DNA of 64,000 bases, taken from Allobaculum mucilyticum. Its GTDB lineage: Bacteria; Bacillota_I; Bacilli_A; Erysipelotrichales; Erysipelotrichaceae. Positions within the stretch are counted from its first letter, which is position 1; the number at the start of each line of letters is the position of its first letter. This document shows positions 16,361 through 25,028 of the stretch, in pieces. The stretch lies in contig NZ_CP078089.1 in the NCBI RefSeq assembly GCF_022701195.1, forward strand, positions 992,001 through 1,056,000. Direction: 5' to 3'. Position numbers and translations under genes: made by a program. The notes below the pieces were generated by a model. It made no database searches, was not told the DNA's origin, and saw nothing but the letters and a program-made list of their open reading frames with translations.

Positions 16361-17152
16361 TCAGGCAGATGCAGGCTGTGCGTCGACAAAATCCTTCGGG
16401 TCATCCCACAGGAACCGGAAGACTTCTTCATTCTGTGCACGCCAGCATTCTTCATTGTGTTCGCCGTCTTCTACAATGACAATCCGGCCCAGACCGCCGC
16501 GTATACGAAGGGAGTCCCGGTATTCATCAAGAAGCATCTGTGCTTCCATTCTGTTCTTCGGTGAAAGTTCCTTCGAGCCAAACGACCAGTAGATCCGGGT
16601 ATCTTCAAACAGATCCTTGTGTTCGAACTCCCGGGAAATTTCCTCTTCGCAGAGCATGATCGAAGGGGACAGGCAGGCTGCCTTTGAGAAAATCTCATTG
16701 TGATGGATGACCGCATAAAAAGCCATCAGACCGCCCATTGAGCTGCCCGCAATCGCCGTAGCTTCTCGTTGCGGCCAGGTGCGGAATGTGGAATCGATTT
16801 TCGGTTTAAGCGCCTGGACAATCCATTCCATCAGAATGGCGCCTTTCCCGGAGGTTTCTCCAAAGTTCGTTGATTTCAGCGCATACGGCGTGTATTCATG
16901 CAGACGGTTTTCTCCCTGGTGATCGCATTCAATTCCGACTACAATGATCTTCCGTCTGGTTGCATCCAGATAATCGCGTAATCCCCACGAAGTGCCGAAC
17001 GCTGCCTGATCATCATAAAACAGATTCTGACCGTCAAACATATAAAGAACAGGATAACGCTCGTCCGTGCAGTAGTAGTCGTCAGGCAGGTAGATATCAA
17101 GAAAAGCGAGCCGGTTAAGAGGCTCGATGCGAACCGGAACTTTGTTAATCAT
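16361..17152 (-). CDS. alpha/beta-hydrolase, putative esterase (EsteraseD/Fes-like), 263 aa
   Basis: A predicted cytoplasmic serine esterase. The nucleophile elbow GSSMGG places Ser138; the probable His is in EDGEHNEECW near residue 235. The N-terminal part (LYMFDGQNLFYDD and WGLRDYLD) matches the putative esterase family that includes enterochelin esterases and acetyl-xylan type enzymes. The start is set by AAGGGGG. It leads an operon with PTS EIIA and EIIB, which suggests removal of acyl groups from an imported sugar; that role is inferred from context only. Confidence 0.8.
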   Translation of the reverse strand: MINKVPVRIEPLNRLAFLDIYLPDDYYCTDERYPVLYMFDGQNLFYDDQAAFGTSWGLRDYLDATRRKIIVVGIECDHQGENRLHEYTPYALKSTNFGETSGKGAILMEWIVQALKPKIDSTFRTWPQREATAIAGSSMGGLMAFYAVIHHNEIFSKAACLSPSIMLCEEEISREFEHKDLFEDTRIYWSFGSKELSPKNRMEAQMLLDEYRDSLRIRGGLGRIVIVEDGEHNEECWRAQNEEVFRFLWDDPKDFVDAQPASA

Positions 17153-17818
17153 AAGGCGTTCCCCCTTCTTTCATTCTGGCAGCCCGCCCTCTGCAGGCCC
17201 CGTAAAGTACGTCAGTACTCTGACAGTATCACCGTTTAAAATGATTTTGACAGCTTTTTTCTTTCCTGCTCAACATTTTTCATAAAACAGTCCTAAAGCG
17301 GAAGAAATATGCTGAAAAACTGACTTAAATTTCATCTTTACCTATAGATAAAGCATCTCCGGACTTTTTCGGATCAGGATGGTTTTTGTACCTGAAGCTG
17401 TTAATTGAAGAAATAATCGATATATGTATTTTTTTATTAACAATTTTATTCTTAACAACCTACCATACTTTCATCCCGTTTGTTATTATCGTTATTGTCT
17501 GAAATGAGATCAGTTTTCCACCAGTAAATCTCCTGTCATTTCAGGCTGGTCCTTGCGGACCTGAAAAGCCGCTTCGGCGGCTTTTTTTGTTGATTTTTTA
17601 ACATCGGTTATTTGCCCGGAAATCGATGGTTCCAGATACGTTCCGTCTCTGATTCAAAAGCAATCTGTTCGAATGTGAAGCATCTGCTTTTTTGCCTGTC
17701 CGTCTTAACAGGACCACTTCGGTGCCGTTTGAAACTCTCGATTTCATAAACTGCACTTCGGTTTAAATTTTCCGCCAATCGGAACCATTCCCACCAGCTG
17801 ATTCAGGAGGCTGTCACG
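17153..17818. other. intergenic region with an orphan terminator
   Basis: AT-rich DNA upstream of the esterase operon. A strong plus-strand terminator lies at 17566-17588 with no coding gene ahead of it, so a small RNA is possible. Confidence 0.5.
17566..17588 (+). terminator. orphan intrinsic terminator (possible sRNA end)
   Basis: Stem AAGCCGC/GCGGCTT with a TTCG tetraloop followed by seven T. No plus-strand gene precedes it for several kilobases. Confidence 0.75.
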
Positions 17819-18062
17819 GTGCGGATTCACATCCGTTTTCGTTTCTTACGTATGATTATTTCCCATACATCAATTATCATAGCGGTTTCATTCCATTCTG
17901 TCTTACAGGTTTTAGCGATTGTGCTCTGCCTGTTCACTTCACAGGATAATTCGTTCTCTGTGTACAAAATGAGTCAGAAACAATCCGGATTATTTGCAGA
18001 ATTCACTGGTGTACAGACACAAATCAAACCGGGACCGAACGGTTTTCAGGCCTGTATTTCTG
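17819..18062 (+). pseudogene. possible gene fragment cut off by IS-B copy 2
   Basis: AGGAGG stands eight bases before a GTG at 17819. The frame encodes a basic start, a hydrophobic segment (about residues 12-40) and a polar tail that runs into the IS at 18063. No continuation is visible beyond the element and the element lacks a target duplication, so the remainder was probably lost by rearrangement. It could also be chance. Confidence 0.35.
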
Positions 18063-19735
18063 CAATGTCATTAAGTTAGATAAGGTAGGTCCACTCAAAC
18101 GTTAAGCTTACATGTGATTTTTGGCGTCCAGATTTCTGTCGAGCACGACGAAAATGGTGATTATTTACCTGTTTAGAAAAATCACCTGGTGGCTTTCTCG
18201 ATTCTCAGAACTTTTGGTCAGCGCTTCTTTTTGCGCTTATCCGCTCGCCCTAGACGAACGGACTGCGTCTTATGAAGGATCAAATTGATCAACTTGTCTG
18301 CGGTATAAACTCCGCTGTCCCATAGAAACGCGTGAACCGCAGTGATCAGAAATGCGTAATCTGCCTTCTGTTCCCACTTCCTCTTCATGGCATTTCGGCA
18401 GCGTTCAGCGAATTCCTGACTGTTTTCAACCTTGTTTCTGATCCGGGAATACAGGTTGTAGAGCGTCATTTTCGCGAAGACTTCTCCAATGACCAGTTCC
18501 TTCTTGCGTCCATGCACATCCTTCAGTCCAATCCGCTCTTTGATATCTCGATACGAGAGCTCAATTTGCCAGCGGAGTCGGTAGATTTCACAGAGATCCT
18601 CGGTGGTGAATTCATCAAACGGCAGGTTGGTAAAAAGTGTGATGAAAGACTCAATCCCTTCGCAGACCGTTTTATAGCGTACGACTCTGCCGTGGAGCGG
18701 CAGTTCAGTCACTCCATTCTGGAATTCCGGATGTTTTGAATAGGACGAGATGTATTTGTAGGTTTCCCAGTTTGCCTTGACATGGGAGTTGTTTTTACAC
18801 GTCAAAGTCACATCGAATGGAATGTCATATTCTTCAGTATCTGGTGTTGGATAGTGCTTCAGAATACTGGTAGAGGAAGATTCGTCCTTGATTCGGATGA
18901 CGAAATGCTTATCGGTCTGATTCAGACGATAGAAAGTCATAAGCGCTTCATAGCCTCTGTCGCAAATGAAGATCGCCTTTTCTCCTTCGTATCGCTGAGC
19001 CAGCTCCAGAAAAGCTGAGTCCTCGTTCTTCTGAGAACCTGGCTGCATCACCAGATCGAGATAAACATGGTTGAGCACGTCATACAGCGGATTCGCAAGG
19101 TAAAAATGGTGCTTGGATCCCTTTTTCGATCCGCCATAGGTAGACATGTCATTCCCATCGGGGCTGACTGATAGTTCAGAACCGTCGACGCTCAATAGTC
19201 GCCATCCATGAAACGTTTTGTCATCCTCCGAAGAGAACAAATCGTTCATGCGATAGAAGACGTGAGAGTAAAGCAAGAACCTGATTTTCTGTCTGCCCTG
19301 GGAAATGGCAGATAAAGAAACGTCGGACAGAGAATCAGGAAGAATGGGAAGAGATCGGTTGATCGAGCGATCTTCCGTCTGGTAGGCCACGGCTGCCAGA
19401 TCGACAGCGGAAAGCCTGCGGGAGCGAGAGAAGTCAGAATCCGGGTGGAGCAGATTGTCAGAATTGGATGCTTCTTCTTTGATGAAGCGCTTGAGAGCAG
19501 CCGACTGCAGGTTGCAGAATGTGTTAAGTGAGGGCATAAGATTTTTCCTTTCCGTCACTTAACGAGCCGCGAAGCGGCCGCACGATTTGAGTTATAAAAC
19601 AACCTGATATTCCTGAAAAACCGAATATTACAAACAAATAACCGATATGTTCTGCTAAGAAAAAAGACAAAAGAAAAGAGACCTCTCCTCCAATCAAGGA
19701 GGAAAGGCCTCAATCAACTAAACTTAATGACATTG
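18063..19735 (-). mobile_element. IS-B copy 2, complete (1673 bp), no target duplication
   Basis: Nearly identical to copy 1, with the same ends. Flanks are TGTATTTCTG on the left and TTTTTGTGCA on the right, which do not match, so the locus was rearranged after insertion. Its right end lies 12 bp past the T tract of the tRNA terminator. Confidence 0.94.
18218..19558 (-). CDS. IS4-family DDE transposase (IS-B copy 2), 446 aa
   Basis: Differs from copy 1 by a single visible residue (Leu for Pro in SVRLGR near the C-terminus). The catalytic motifs VDGSE, CDRGYE and the Y-R-E-K signature are intact. The start is preceded by GGAAAGG. An inward terminator equivalent to that of copy 1 lies at 19668-19711. 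Confidence 0.95.
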   Translation of the reverse strand: MTERKNLMPSLNTFCNLQSAALKRFIKEEASNSDNLLHPDSDFSRSRRLSAVDLAAVAYQTEDRSINRSLPILPDSLSDVSLSAISQGRQKIRFLLYSHVFYRMNDLFSSEDDKTFHGWRLLSVDGSELSVSPDGNDMSTYGGSKKGSKHHFYLANPLYDVLNHVYLDLVMQPGSQKNEDSAFLELAQRYEGEKAIFICDRGYEALMTFYRLNQTDKHFVIRIKDESSSTSILKHYPTPDTEEYDIPFDVTLTCKNNSHVKANWETYKYISSYSKHPEFQNGVTELPLHGRVVRYKTVCEGIESFITLFTNLPFDEFTTEDLCEIYRLRWQIELSYRDIKERIGLKDVHGRKKELVIGEVFAKMTLYNLYSRIRNKVENSQEFAERCRNAMKRKWEQKADYAFLITAVHAFLWDSGVYTADKLINLILHKTQSVRLGRADKRKKKR

Positions 19736-19745
19736 TTTTTGTGCA

Positions 19746-19775
19746 AAGAAAAAAGCCGCAGGCTTTTCCTGCGGC
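19746..19775 (-). terminator. terminator of the tRNA-Arg pair
   Basis: Stem GCCGCAGG/CCTGCGGC with a five-base loop and seven T on the minus strand, 12 bp after the 3' end of tRNA-Arg(CCT). Confidence 0.9.
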
Positions 19776-19786
19776 AAATCGTGCGA

Positions 19787-19863
19787 TGGCGTCCACGAGA
19801 GGATTCGAACCTCCGACCCCACGCTTAGGAGGCGTGTGCTCTATCCAACTGAGCTACGTAGAC
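19787..19863 (-). tRNA. tRNA-Arg, anticodon CCT
   Basis: The full cloverleaf can be drawn: acceptor GTCTACG/CGTGGAC, anticodon stem CACGC/GCGTG around loop CTCCTAA (anticodon CCT, reads AGG), T-loop TTCGAAT, discriminator G and an encoded CCA end. Confidence 0.93.
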
Positions 19864-19959
19864 AGAAATCTGTACGGATTTTCAGGGTACAGATTCAGAT
19901 GGATGTGAAATGAATCCATATAAACTGAAAGTCAGCTTTCGCTGACTGTTTATGCAAAA

Positions 19960-20035
19960 TGGCGCACCCGAGAGGACTCGAACCTCCAACCACCAGAATC
20001 GGAATCTGTTACTCTATCCATTGAGCTACGGGCAC
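19960..20035 (-). tRNA. tRNA-Arg, anticodon CCG
   Basis: Acceptor GTGCCCG/CGGGTGC (two G-T pairs), anticodon loop TTCCGAT giving CCG (reads CGG), T-loop TTCGAGT and an encoded CCA. The outermost pair of the anticodon stem is mismatched. It precedes tRNA-Arg(CCT) by about 96 bp, and the two probably share a transcript. Confidence 0.9.
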
Positions 20036-20111
20036 ATTTGCGACTATTGTAGTCTGTTTTAACCGGTTAATCAAGACTTCTGAATTATGCAAGGAGGCTA
20101 GAGAACAGATG

Positions 20112-20168
20112 CAAAAAGGCGGTTCTGCCGGGGAAACTTCTGTGTTTCCTGCTGATCAGAACCGCCTG
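20112..20168 (-). terminator. terminator of the FucO-like gene
   Basis: Long stem AGGCGGTTCTG/CAGAACCGCCT with inner structure; the minus strand ends in five T. Confidence 0.82.
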
Positions 20169-20217
20169 TGTATTTTAGCGCTTAAGAATTATATGGGTGG
20201 ATGGAATCCTGCGTGGA

Positions 20218-21360
20218 TTACATCAGTTTGCGGAACAGCTCTTTCATATCCGCAACGGAAGTTTCTTTCGGGTTGCCTGGACGGCATGCATCGGCGTAGG
20301 CCGATTCTGCCAGGAAATCGAGATCTTCTTCGCGGAGTGCATCGAGTTTTTCAGGAATGCCAACGTCTGCAGACAGCTTGCGTACCGCATCGATTGCAGC
20401 CTTGCGGTATTCTTCCTGAGACATGCCAGTTGTATCTACGCCCATTGCTTCAGCGATCTTCTGGAATTTATCGCCGGTTGCTTCCTGGTTGTATTCCATA
20501 ACGATTGGCAGCAGCATTGCGCAGGCTACGCCATGAGGCGTGTTATAGGTCGCACCGAGTGTATGCGCCATGGAGTGAGCAATGCCCAGACCTACGTTGG
20601 AGAACGCCATGCCGGTTACGAACTGACCAAGGGCCATGCCTTCGCGGCCTTCCGGATCGTTTTCTACTGCTTTGCGCAGGTTCTTGCTGATGAGGGAGAT
20701 CGCCTCAAGGTTCAGACAGTCTGCAAGTTCCCATGCAGCGGCTGTTGTGTAGCCTTCGATGGCGTGTGTCAGTGCATCCATGCCGGTTGCAGCGGTAAGT
20801 CCTTTTGGCATGGAGCTCATCATATCGGGGTCGACGATTGCGACGTTTGGAATATCGTTGGTATCGACACAGACGAATTTGCGTTTTCTTTCTGTATCAG
20901 TGATGACGTAGTTGATGGTTGCTTCTGCAGCTGTTCCGGCTGTGGTCGGAACGGCGATGGTGAATACAGTTGGATTCTTCGTGTCGGCAACGCCTTCAAG
21001 CGAGCGGACATCGGCGAATTCGGGGTTGTTGATGATGATGCCGATGGCCTTGCCGGTATCCATACTGCTTCCGCCGCCTACTGTGATCATATAATCAGCG
21101 CCGGATTCTTTATATGCCTCAACGCCGTGCTGGACGTTTTCGATGGTTGGATTGGGCTGGATGTCGGAGTAAACGACATAGTCCAGACCGTTCTGATCCA
21201 GGAGATCGGTGATTTTGCTGGTGACGCCAAATTTTACCAGGTCCGGATCAGTTGCGATAAAGGCCTTCTTCAGTCCTTTGCTCTTTACGATTCCGGGGAT
21301 TTCCTGAATCGCGCCTTTTCCGTGATAGGAAACGGCATTGAGGACAAAACGATTAACCAT
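20218..21360 (-). CDS. fucO: iron-containing alcohol dehydrogenase, FucO-like (lactaldehyde reductase), 380 aa
   Basis: NAD-dependent group III alcohol dehydrogenase. The sequence follows E. coli FucO closely along its whole length: GGGSSMDTGKAIGI (nucleotide binding), NNPEFADVRSLEG, PTTAGTAAEATINYVITD, CVDTNDIP, GMDALTHAIEGY and AHSMAHTLGATYNTPHGVA, which contain the Asp/His iron ligands. FucO reduces L-lactaldehyde, made from fucose or rhamnose, to 1,2-propanediol. AGGAGG precedes the ATG. It is monocistronic with a terminator. No other fuc genes are nearby; the alpha-fucosidase at 40834 makes a fucose role plausible but not proven. Confidence 0.82.
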   Translation of the reverse strand: MVNRFVLNAVSYHGKGAIQEIPGIVKSKGLKKAFIATDPDLVKFGVTSKITDLLDQNGLDYVVYSDIQPNPTIENVQHGVEAYKESGADYMITVGGGSSMDTGKAIGIIINNPEFADVRSLEGVADTKNPTVFTIAVPTTAGTAAEATINYVITDTERKRKFVCVDTNDIPNVAIVDPDMMSSMPKGLTAATGMDALTHAIEGYTTAAAWELADCLNLEAISLISKNLRKAVENDPEGREGMALGQFVTGMAFSNVGLGIAHSMAHTLGATYNTPHGVACAMLLPIVMEYNQEATGDKFQKIAEAMGVDTTGMSQEEYRKAAIDAVRKLSADVGIPEKLDALREEDLDFLAESAYADACRPGNPKETSVADMKELFRKLM

Positions 21361-21708
21361 TTTCTTTTCCCTCCTTGGATATGTAACCCTTTACATTAGA
21401 TAGAATAACACATATTGTTCAAAATTTATACATGCGTTAGATTTATCTGCAGTGAACAGGCGAACTATCTGCCTGCTGGGGAGGAGATGAATTTATTGCG
21501 GTCTGACTGATTGCCATGTGCAATGGCGGAGCGGAAGAACAGAAAAATATGCTCGAATATTCCTGCATTCCATGCAATTTAACTCTTTTCATGCTTTTGA
21601 AAAACGGTATTCTGTTTACGGCTGATTCCCTGCTGAAATCTCCAGAATGGTCTGTTCTTTTCCGGACGTTTTTTCAGAGTCTGTCAGCCGGATGAAGGAG
21701 CATTCATT
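21361..21708. other. 348-bp divergent intergenic region, no supported gene
   Basis: It lies between the FucO-like and patatin-like genes and must hold both promoters. I see no distinct operator or RNA structure. Confidence 0.5.
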
Positions 21709-22635
21709 ATGAAAACTGCAGTGATTGATGCCGGCGGCGGCATGCGGGGCATGTATGCAGCCGGCGTTCTTGATGGAGCCCTGGAAACAGGCGTTCATTT
21801 TAATTATGCATTCGGTGTAAGTGCAGGAAGCGCCAACCTGATCAGTTACATTGCCGGTCAGGAAGGCAGAGCATACATGTTTTACCGCGAGTATTCCGGA
21901 AGACCGGAATACATGTCGCCCTCCAATTTTGTACAAACCGGATCCTTTATCAATATGGATTACATTTACAGTACGCTGTCTAACTCGGACGGTGAGTATC
22001 CGCTTGATTTTGAAGCAGCCGATGCTTCGGATACCGAACTGACGGTTGTTGCCACCAACGCGATCACCGGAAAGCCGGCTTACTTCAGCAGACGCTGGAT
22101 GGATCAGGATTCCTACGATATTTTCAAAGCCAGCTGTTCAATCCCGGTCGTCAATAAGCCCTACAGCATCGGCGGCGTTCCATTCTTTGATGGCGCTCTC
22201 TCGGATCCGATTCCGCTTGAAAAAGCTCTGGAAAAAGGAGCCGATAAAGTGGTCATCATTCTGACCAAGCCAAAGGACACGATCCGCAAGCCGACCAAAG
22301 ACAAAGTGCTTGCCTCGCTGATGAAGCACTATCCTCTGGCAGCTGAGGGTCTGCGCACACGTGCCGATCGTTATAATGAAACGGTAGCCCGCGCAAAAGA
22401 ACTCGAAAAAGAAGGACGGGTTCTGATTATCGCTCCGGATGATACATGCGGCGTTGATACGCTCAACCGTTCATCCGACAACCTGCATAAGCTGTATGTC
22501 AAAGGTCTTCTTGACGGTCTGAAAATCAAAGACTTCCTTGAAGCACCGATTGTATCCGCAGACAAAGAGCAGGTTGAAGCCGATGAATCCGAACATTCTG
22601 CACCTGCCGACAACACAGACAACCCGGAAGCGTAA
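21709..22635 (+). CDS. patatin-like phospholipase, 308 aa
   Basis: Serine-Asp dyad lipid acyl hydrolase, predicted cytoplasmic or membrane-associated. The oxyanion loop DAGGGMRGMY is followed by the nucleophile motif GVSAG (Ser near residue 38) and the Asp motif DGA near residue 164. The length and order match the YjjU/RssA-type branch. The C-terminal 25 residues are acidic and low complexity. GGAG precedes the ATG. The stop codon overlaps a terminator stem (22619-22650). The substrate is unknown. Confidence 0.85.
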   Translation: MKTAVIDAGGGMRGMYAAGVLDGALETGVHFNYAFGVSAGSANLISYIAGQEGRAYMFYREYSGRPEYMSPSNFVQTGSFINMDYIYSTLSNSDGEYPLDFEAADASDTELTVVATNAITGKPAYFSRRWMDQDSYDIFKASCSIPVVNKPYSIGGVPFFDGALSDPIPLEKALEKGADKVVIILTKPKDTIRKPTKDKVLASLMKHYPLAAEGLRTRADRYNETVARAKELEKEGRVLIIAPDDTCGVDTLNRSSDNLHKLYVKGLLDGLKIKDFLEAPIVSADKEQVEADESEHSAPADNTDNPEA

Positions 22636-22650
22636 CAGCTCCCGGGTTTT
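22619..22650 (+). terminator. terminator of the patatin-like gene
   Basis: Stem AACCCGG/CCGGGTT overlapping the stop codon, followed by TTTTGTT. Confidence 0.6.
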
Positions 22651-22772
22651 GTTCTGTCTGGATTGTCCTTTATATATCGATATTTTCTATATTTCTCTGT
22701 CTTCTCTATGTCTGCTGGTATTTCTTCTGTTTGTGTTTCTTCTGTCTGGATTTCTGCTTCTGCTATTCCGGC

Positions 22773-24131
22773 TTAACCCTCTGTTGGGGCGCCAGCTTCT
22801 TCATTGCGAAGAAACAGCGTCGGAACTGTCCGTTCGTTGTATTGCGTGGAAACAATTCCGCCATCGGACAGTCTTGAATAGACGCCGGCAAATTTTCCGT
22901 TGTAGATGTACAGACCGGTCAGATTGGAATAGTCCAGGAATTCGTCATATGCGAGAAGATCAATATTCACTGTCCGGTAATGGGGAATGTATTCCTGCAC
23001 GATATAGCCGCCTCCGGCCAGATCATTGACGATTTTCTTCCAGTTCTTTTCGCTCAGATCCACGCCGGCATAGACGCCTTTGGCTCCATAGCCTTCTTTG
23101 GGTTTGATGATCCAGCGGGATGGATCATCAAGAACCATCTCCACCTGCTCTTTTTCAAAATCCATTGAAAGCGGCAGAGCTTCATCGAGAAATGCATTCT
23201 CTTCCTCTGTGAAGTACTTCCGAAGGACTGGTGAAAAGAGAGCTTCGCTGATGGCTTTGGAGTGAATGATCTGCGTCTGGAATCCGCCAACCATAACAAC
23301 CGCATCGCTTAAGAAGGCTTCGATCAGTGCAGAGGATTCGTCATAGTGATTCATGACATCCCCTGTCACGGCCCGGCGGTACAGCGCATCATATTCTGTT
23401 CCCGTTTTTGCACAAGACAGTCTTCCGTCTTTGAGAACCAGATCGCGCACATCGACAACTTCTGCCTTCAGGCCGCGCTCTTTAAACAGCTGTTCAAAGG
23501 CATACAATTCGGGAAGATAGGCATTTTCCAGGTAGTCCGCAATCGCAATCGATGGCGTTTTATTTCCGGAAGCTTCATAGACATCCTTCAGAAATGCATC
23601 AGCCCACGAGTCCATCAGTTCCTGATGGTCAACATCCGGCTTTAAAGCATTCCAGGCATTGTTCTCAGTCAGGAAACGGTCCATCATCTGGTTTTCATAC
23701 ATCGCAGAAGTTCCATCGGTATTGAATTCACAGACTTTGAACGCTCCGGTTTCTTCGTTATAGAAAATATCCACACGCAGCATGGGGACAAGCGATGAAT
23801 ATCTGCAGGGATGCATCACAAGCTGTTCCAGGCGCGGATTAAAATGGAACAGTTCGCGTACTGCCGGATCGGCCCAGTACGCCCGGATAGTCTTCTCAAA
23901 GATGGTATAGAACTGAGAAGAAATTTTTTCAAAATTTCGGCAGTCATTCTTTGTAAAGAACTTGGGAATCTGAAGCGTATGCGTATAGATGGCTACATTG
24001 TTATGACCGCCGGGTACGACATACGCCAAAGGCGAGTTCTGAATAGTTCTTGAAAGGCCATAGGCGCTTTTTCTGGATTCGAGTTTATGCGATTCGATAT
24101 AGTCCTTAAACTGTCTGTCTATCTTTTTCAT
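22773..24131 (-). CDS. ATP-grasp-like protein (glutathionylspermidine-synthase / circularly permuted ATP-grasp type), 452 aa
   Basis: Probably an ATP-dependent ligase or a relative. Visible features are RVDIFYNEETGAFKVCEFNTDG, the pattern of the acid-rich metal site in this superfamily, then PSRWIIKPKEGYGAKGVYAG (a nucleotide-binding Lys and Gly loop) and GGYIVQEYI. Together they fit the circularly permuted ATP-grasp/GSP synthetase group. The product is unknown. The ribosome site is weak. It lies downstream of a DJ-1 gene but a terminator separates them. Confidence 0.6.
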   Translation of the reverse strand: MKKIDRQFKDYIESHKLESRKSAYGLSRTIQNSPLAYVVPGGHNNVAIYTHTLQIPKFFTKNDCRNFEKISSQFYTIFEKTIRAYWADPAVRELFHFNPRLEQLVMHPCRYSSLVPMLRVDIFYNEETGAFKVCEFNTDGTSAMYENQMMDRFLTENNAWNALKPDVDHQELMDSWADAFLKDVYEASGNKTPSIAIADYLENAYLPELYAFEQLFKERGLKAEVVDVRDLVLKDGRLSCAKTGTEYDALYRRAVTGDVMNHYDESSALIEAFLSDAVVMVGGFQTQIIHSKAISEALFSPVLRKYFTEEENAFLDEALPLSMDFEKEQVEMVLDDPSRWIIKPKEGYGAKGVYAGVDLSEKNWKKIVNDLAGGGYIVQEYIPHYRTVNIDLLAYDEFLDYSNLTGLYIYNGKFAGVYSRLSDGGIVSTQYNERTVPTLFLRNEEAGAPTEG

Positions 24132-24157
24132 GAGTCTTTCTTTCTTTTAGCCTTCGT

Positions 24158-24205
24158 AAAAAAAGCGGACGCACTTTGCTGCTTGTATGACAGGCGGGCG
24201 TCCGC
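24158..24205 (-). terminator. terminator of the DJ-1 family gene
   Basis: Stem GCGGACGC/GCGTCCGC with a seven-T tail on the minus strand. Confidence 0.85.
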
Positions 24206-24246
24206 ATAAGGATCCAGGACGGATCCAGTTTGAGAGCGGTTTTTGT

Positions 24247-24795
24247 TTATCTGGCGTCGTAGATGGAAGCACGAACTTCTTCGGCTGCTTCTTTGCCGAT
24301 CAGGGCATCCATCAGAGCATAGGCAAAATCAATTGCATACGCTGCCGAACGGCCGGTGATCAGTTTTCCATCGGTAACCGTCGGAACAGCATGATAGGTT
24401 CCGCCAAAGTCTTCGTTCATCGAGGTAAAGCAGGTGTAGTCTTTGCCTTTGAGAAGGCCAAGATGTCCGAGAATCGTCGGTGCGGCGCAGATTGCTCCGA
24501 CAATCTGATTCGGGTTTTCATACGCTGTGCGAATGACTTCAAGTACTTCTGGATTAGCCTCGAGTTTTGCATAGTGCGGTCCGCCCGGGATCACAAGCGC
24601 ATCAATCTGTGAAAAATCATAGTCTTTCATCGGGATCATCGGAGAGTAAGTGACCCCAAAACGTCCGGTCGCCTGGTCTTCGTTGTTTGCGCTGACCAGA
24701 TCGACATCGAGACCGGCACGGCGCAGAAGGGCGATTGGTCCCATTGCTTCAAGTTCTTCAAATCCGTTGTCCATCAGGACTGCAACTTTTTTCAT
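24247..24795 (-). CDS. DJ-1/PfpI family protein (YajL-like), 182 aa
   Basis: Class I glutamine amidotransferase-like fold of the DJ-1 superfamily. Motifs: MDNGFEELEAMGPIALLRRAG with the conserved Glu, VIPGGPHYAKL, and the nucleophile elbow GAICAAPTILG placing Cys103. The length is typical of DJ-1/YajL (about 180-195), proteins associated with oxidative or carbonyl stress protection. The start is at ATG 24795. It is monocistronic. Confidence 0.88.
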   Translation of the reverse strand: MKKVAVLMDNGFEELEAMGPIALLRRAGLDVDLVSANNEDQATGRFGVTYSPMIPMKDYDFSQIDALVIPGGPHYAKLEANPEVLEVIRTAYENPNQIVGAICAAPTILGHLGLLKGKDYTCFTSMNEDFGGTYHAVPTVTDGKLITGRSAAYAIDFAYALMDALIGKEAAEEVRASIYDAR

Positions 24796-24913
24796 GATCT
24801 GCCTCTTTTCTTCATGTTGATCTGCTCTTATTTTAGACCTTTCAACCCGGCTGGCTAAGAATTCGCCTTTCTCTCTTTTCTGCCGAGGATCTTCTTTGCG
24901 ATCTGGTACCTTC

Positions 24914-24952
24914 CCTGAAAAAAGCGGTCTGCCATGCTGCGACAGACCGCTT
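24914..24952 (-). terminator. terminator of the MATE gene
   Basis: Stem AAGCGGTCTG/CAGACCGCTT, then a T run on the minus strand. Confidence 0.85.
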
Positions 24953-25028
24953 CAGTTCTTTCTGAATTTTCAGTTCATTCTTTCGTTCTTTCGTTTGCTC
25001 CTGGCTTGTCCTGTCGCGTCTTTTTCCT

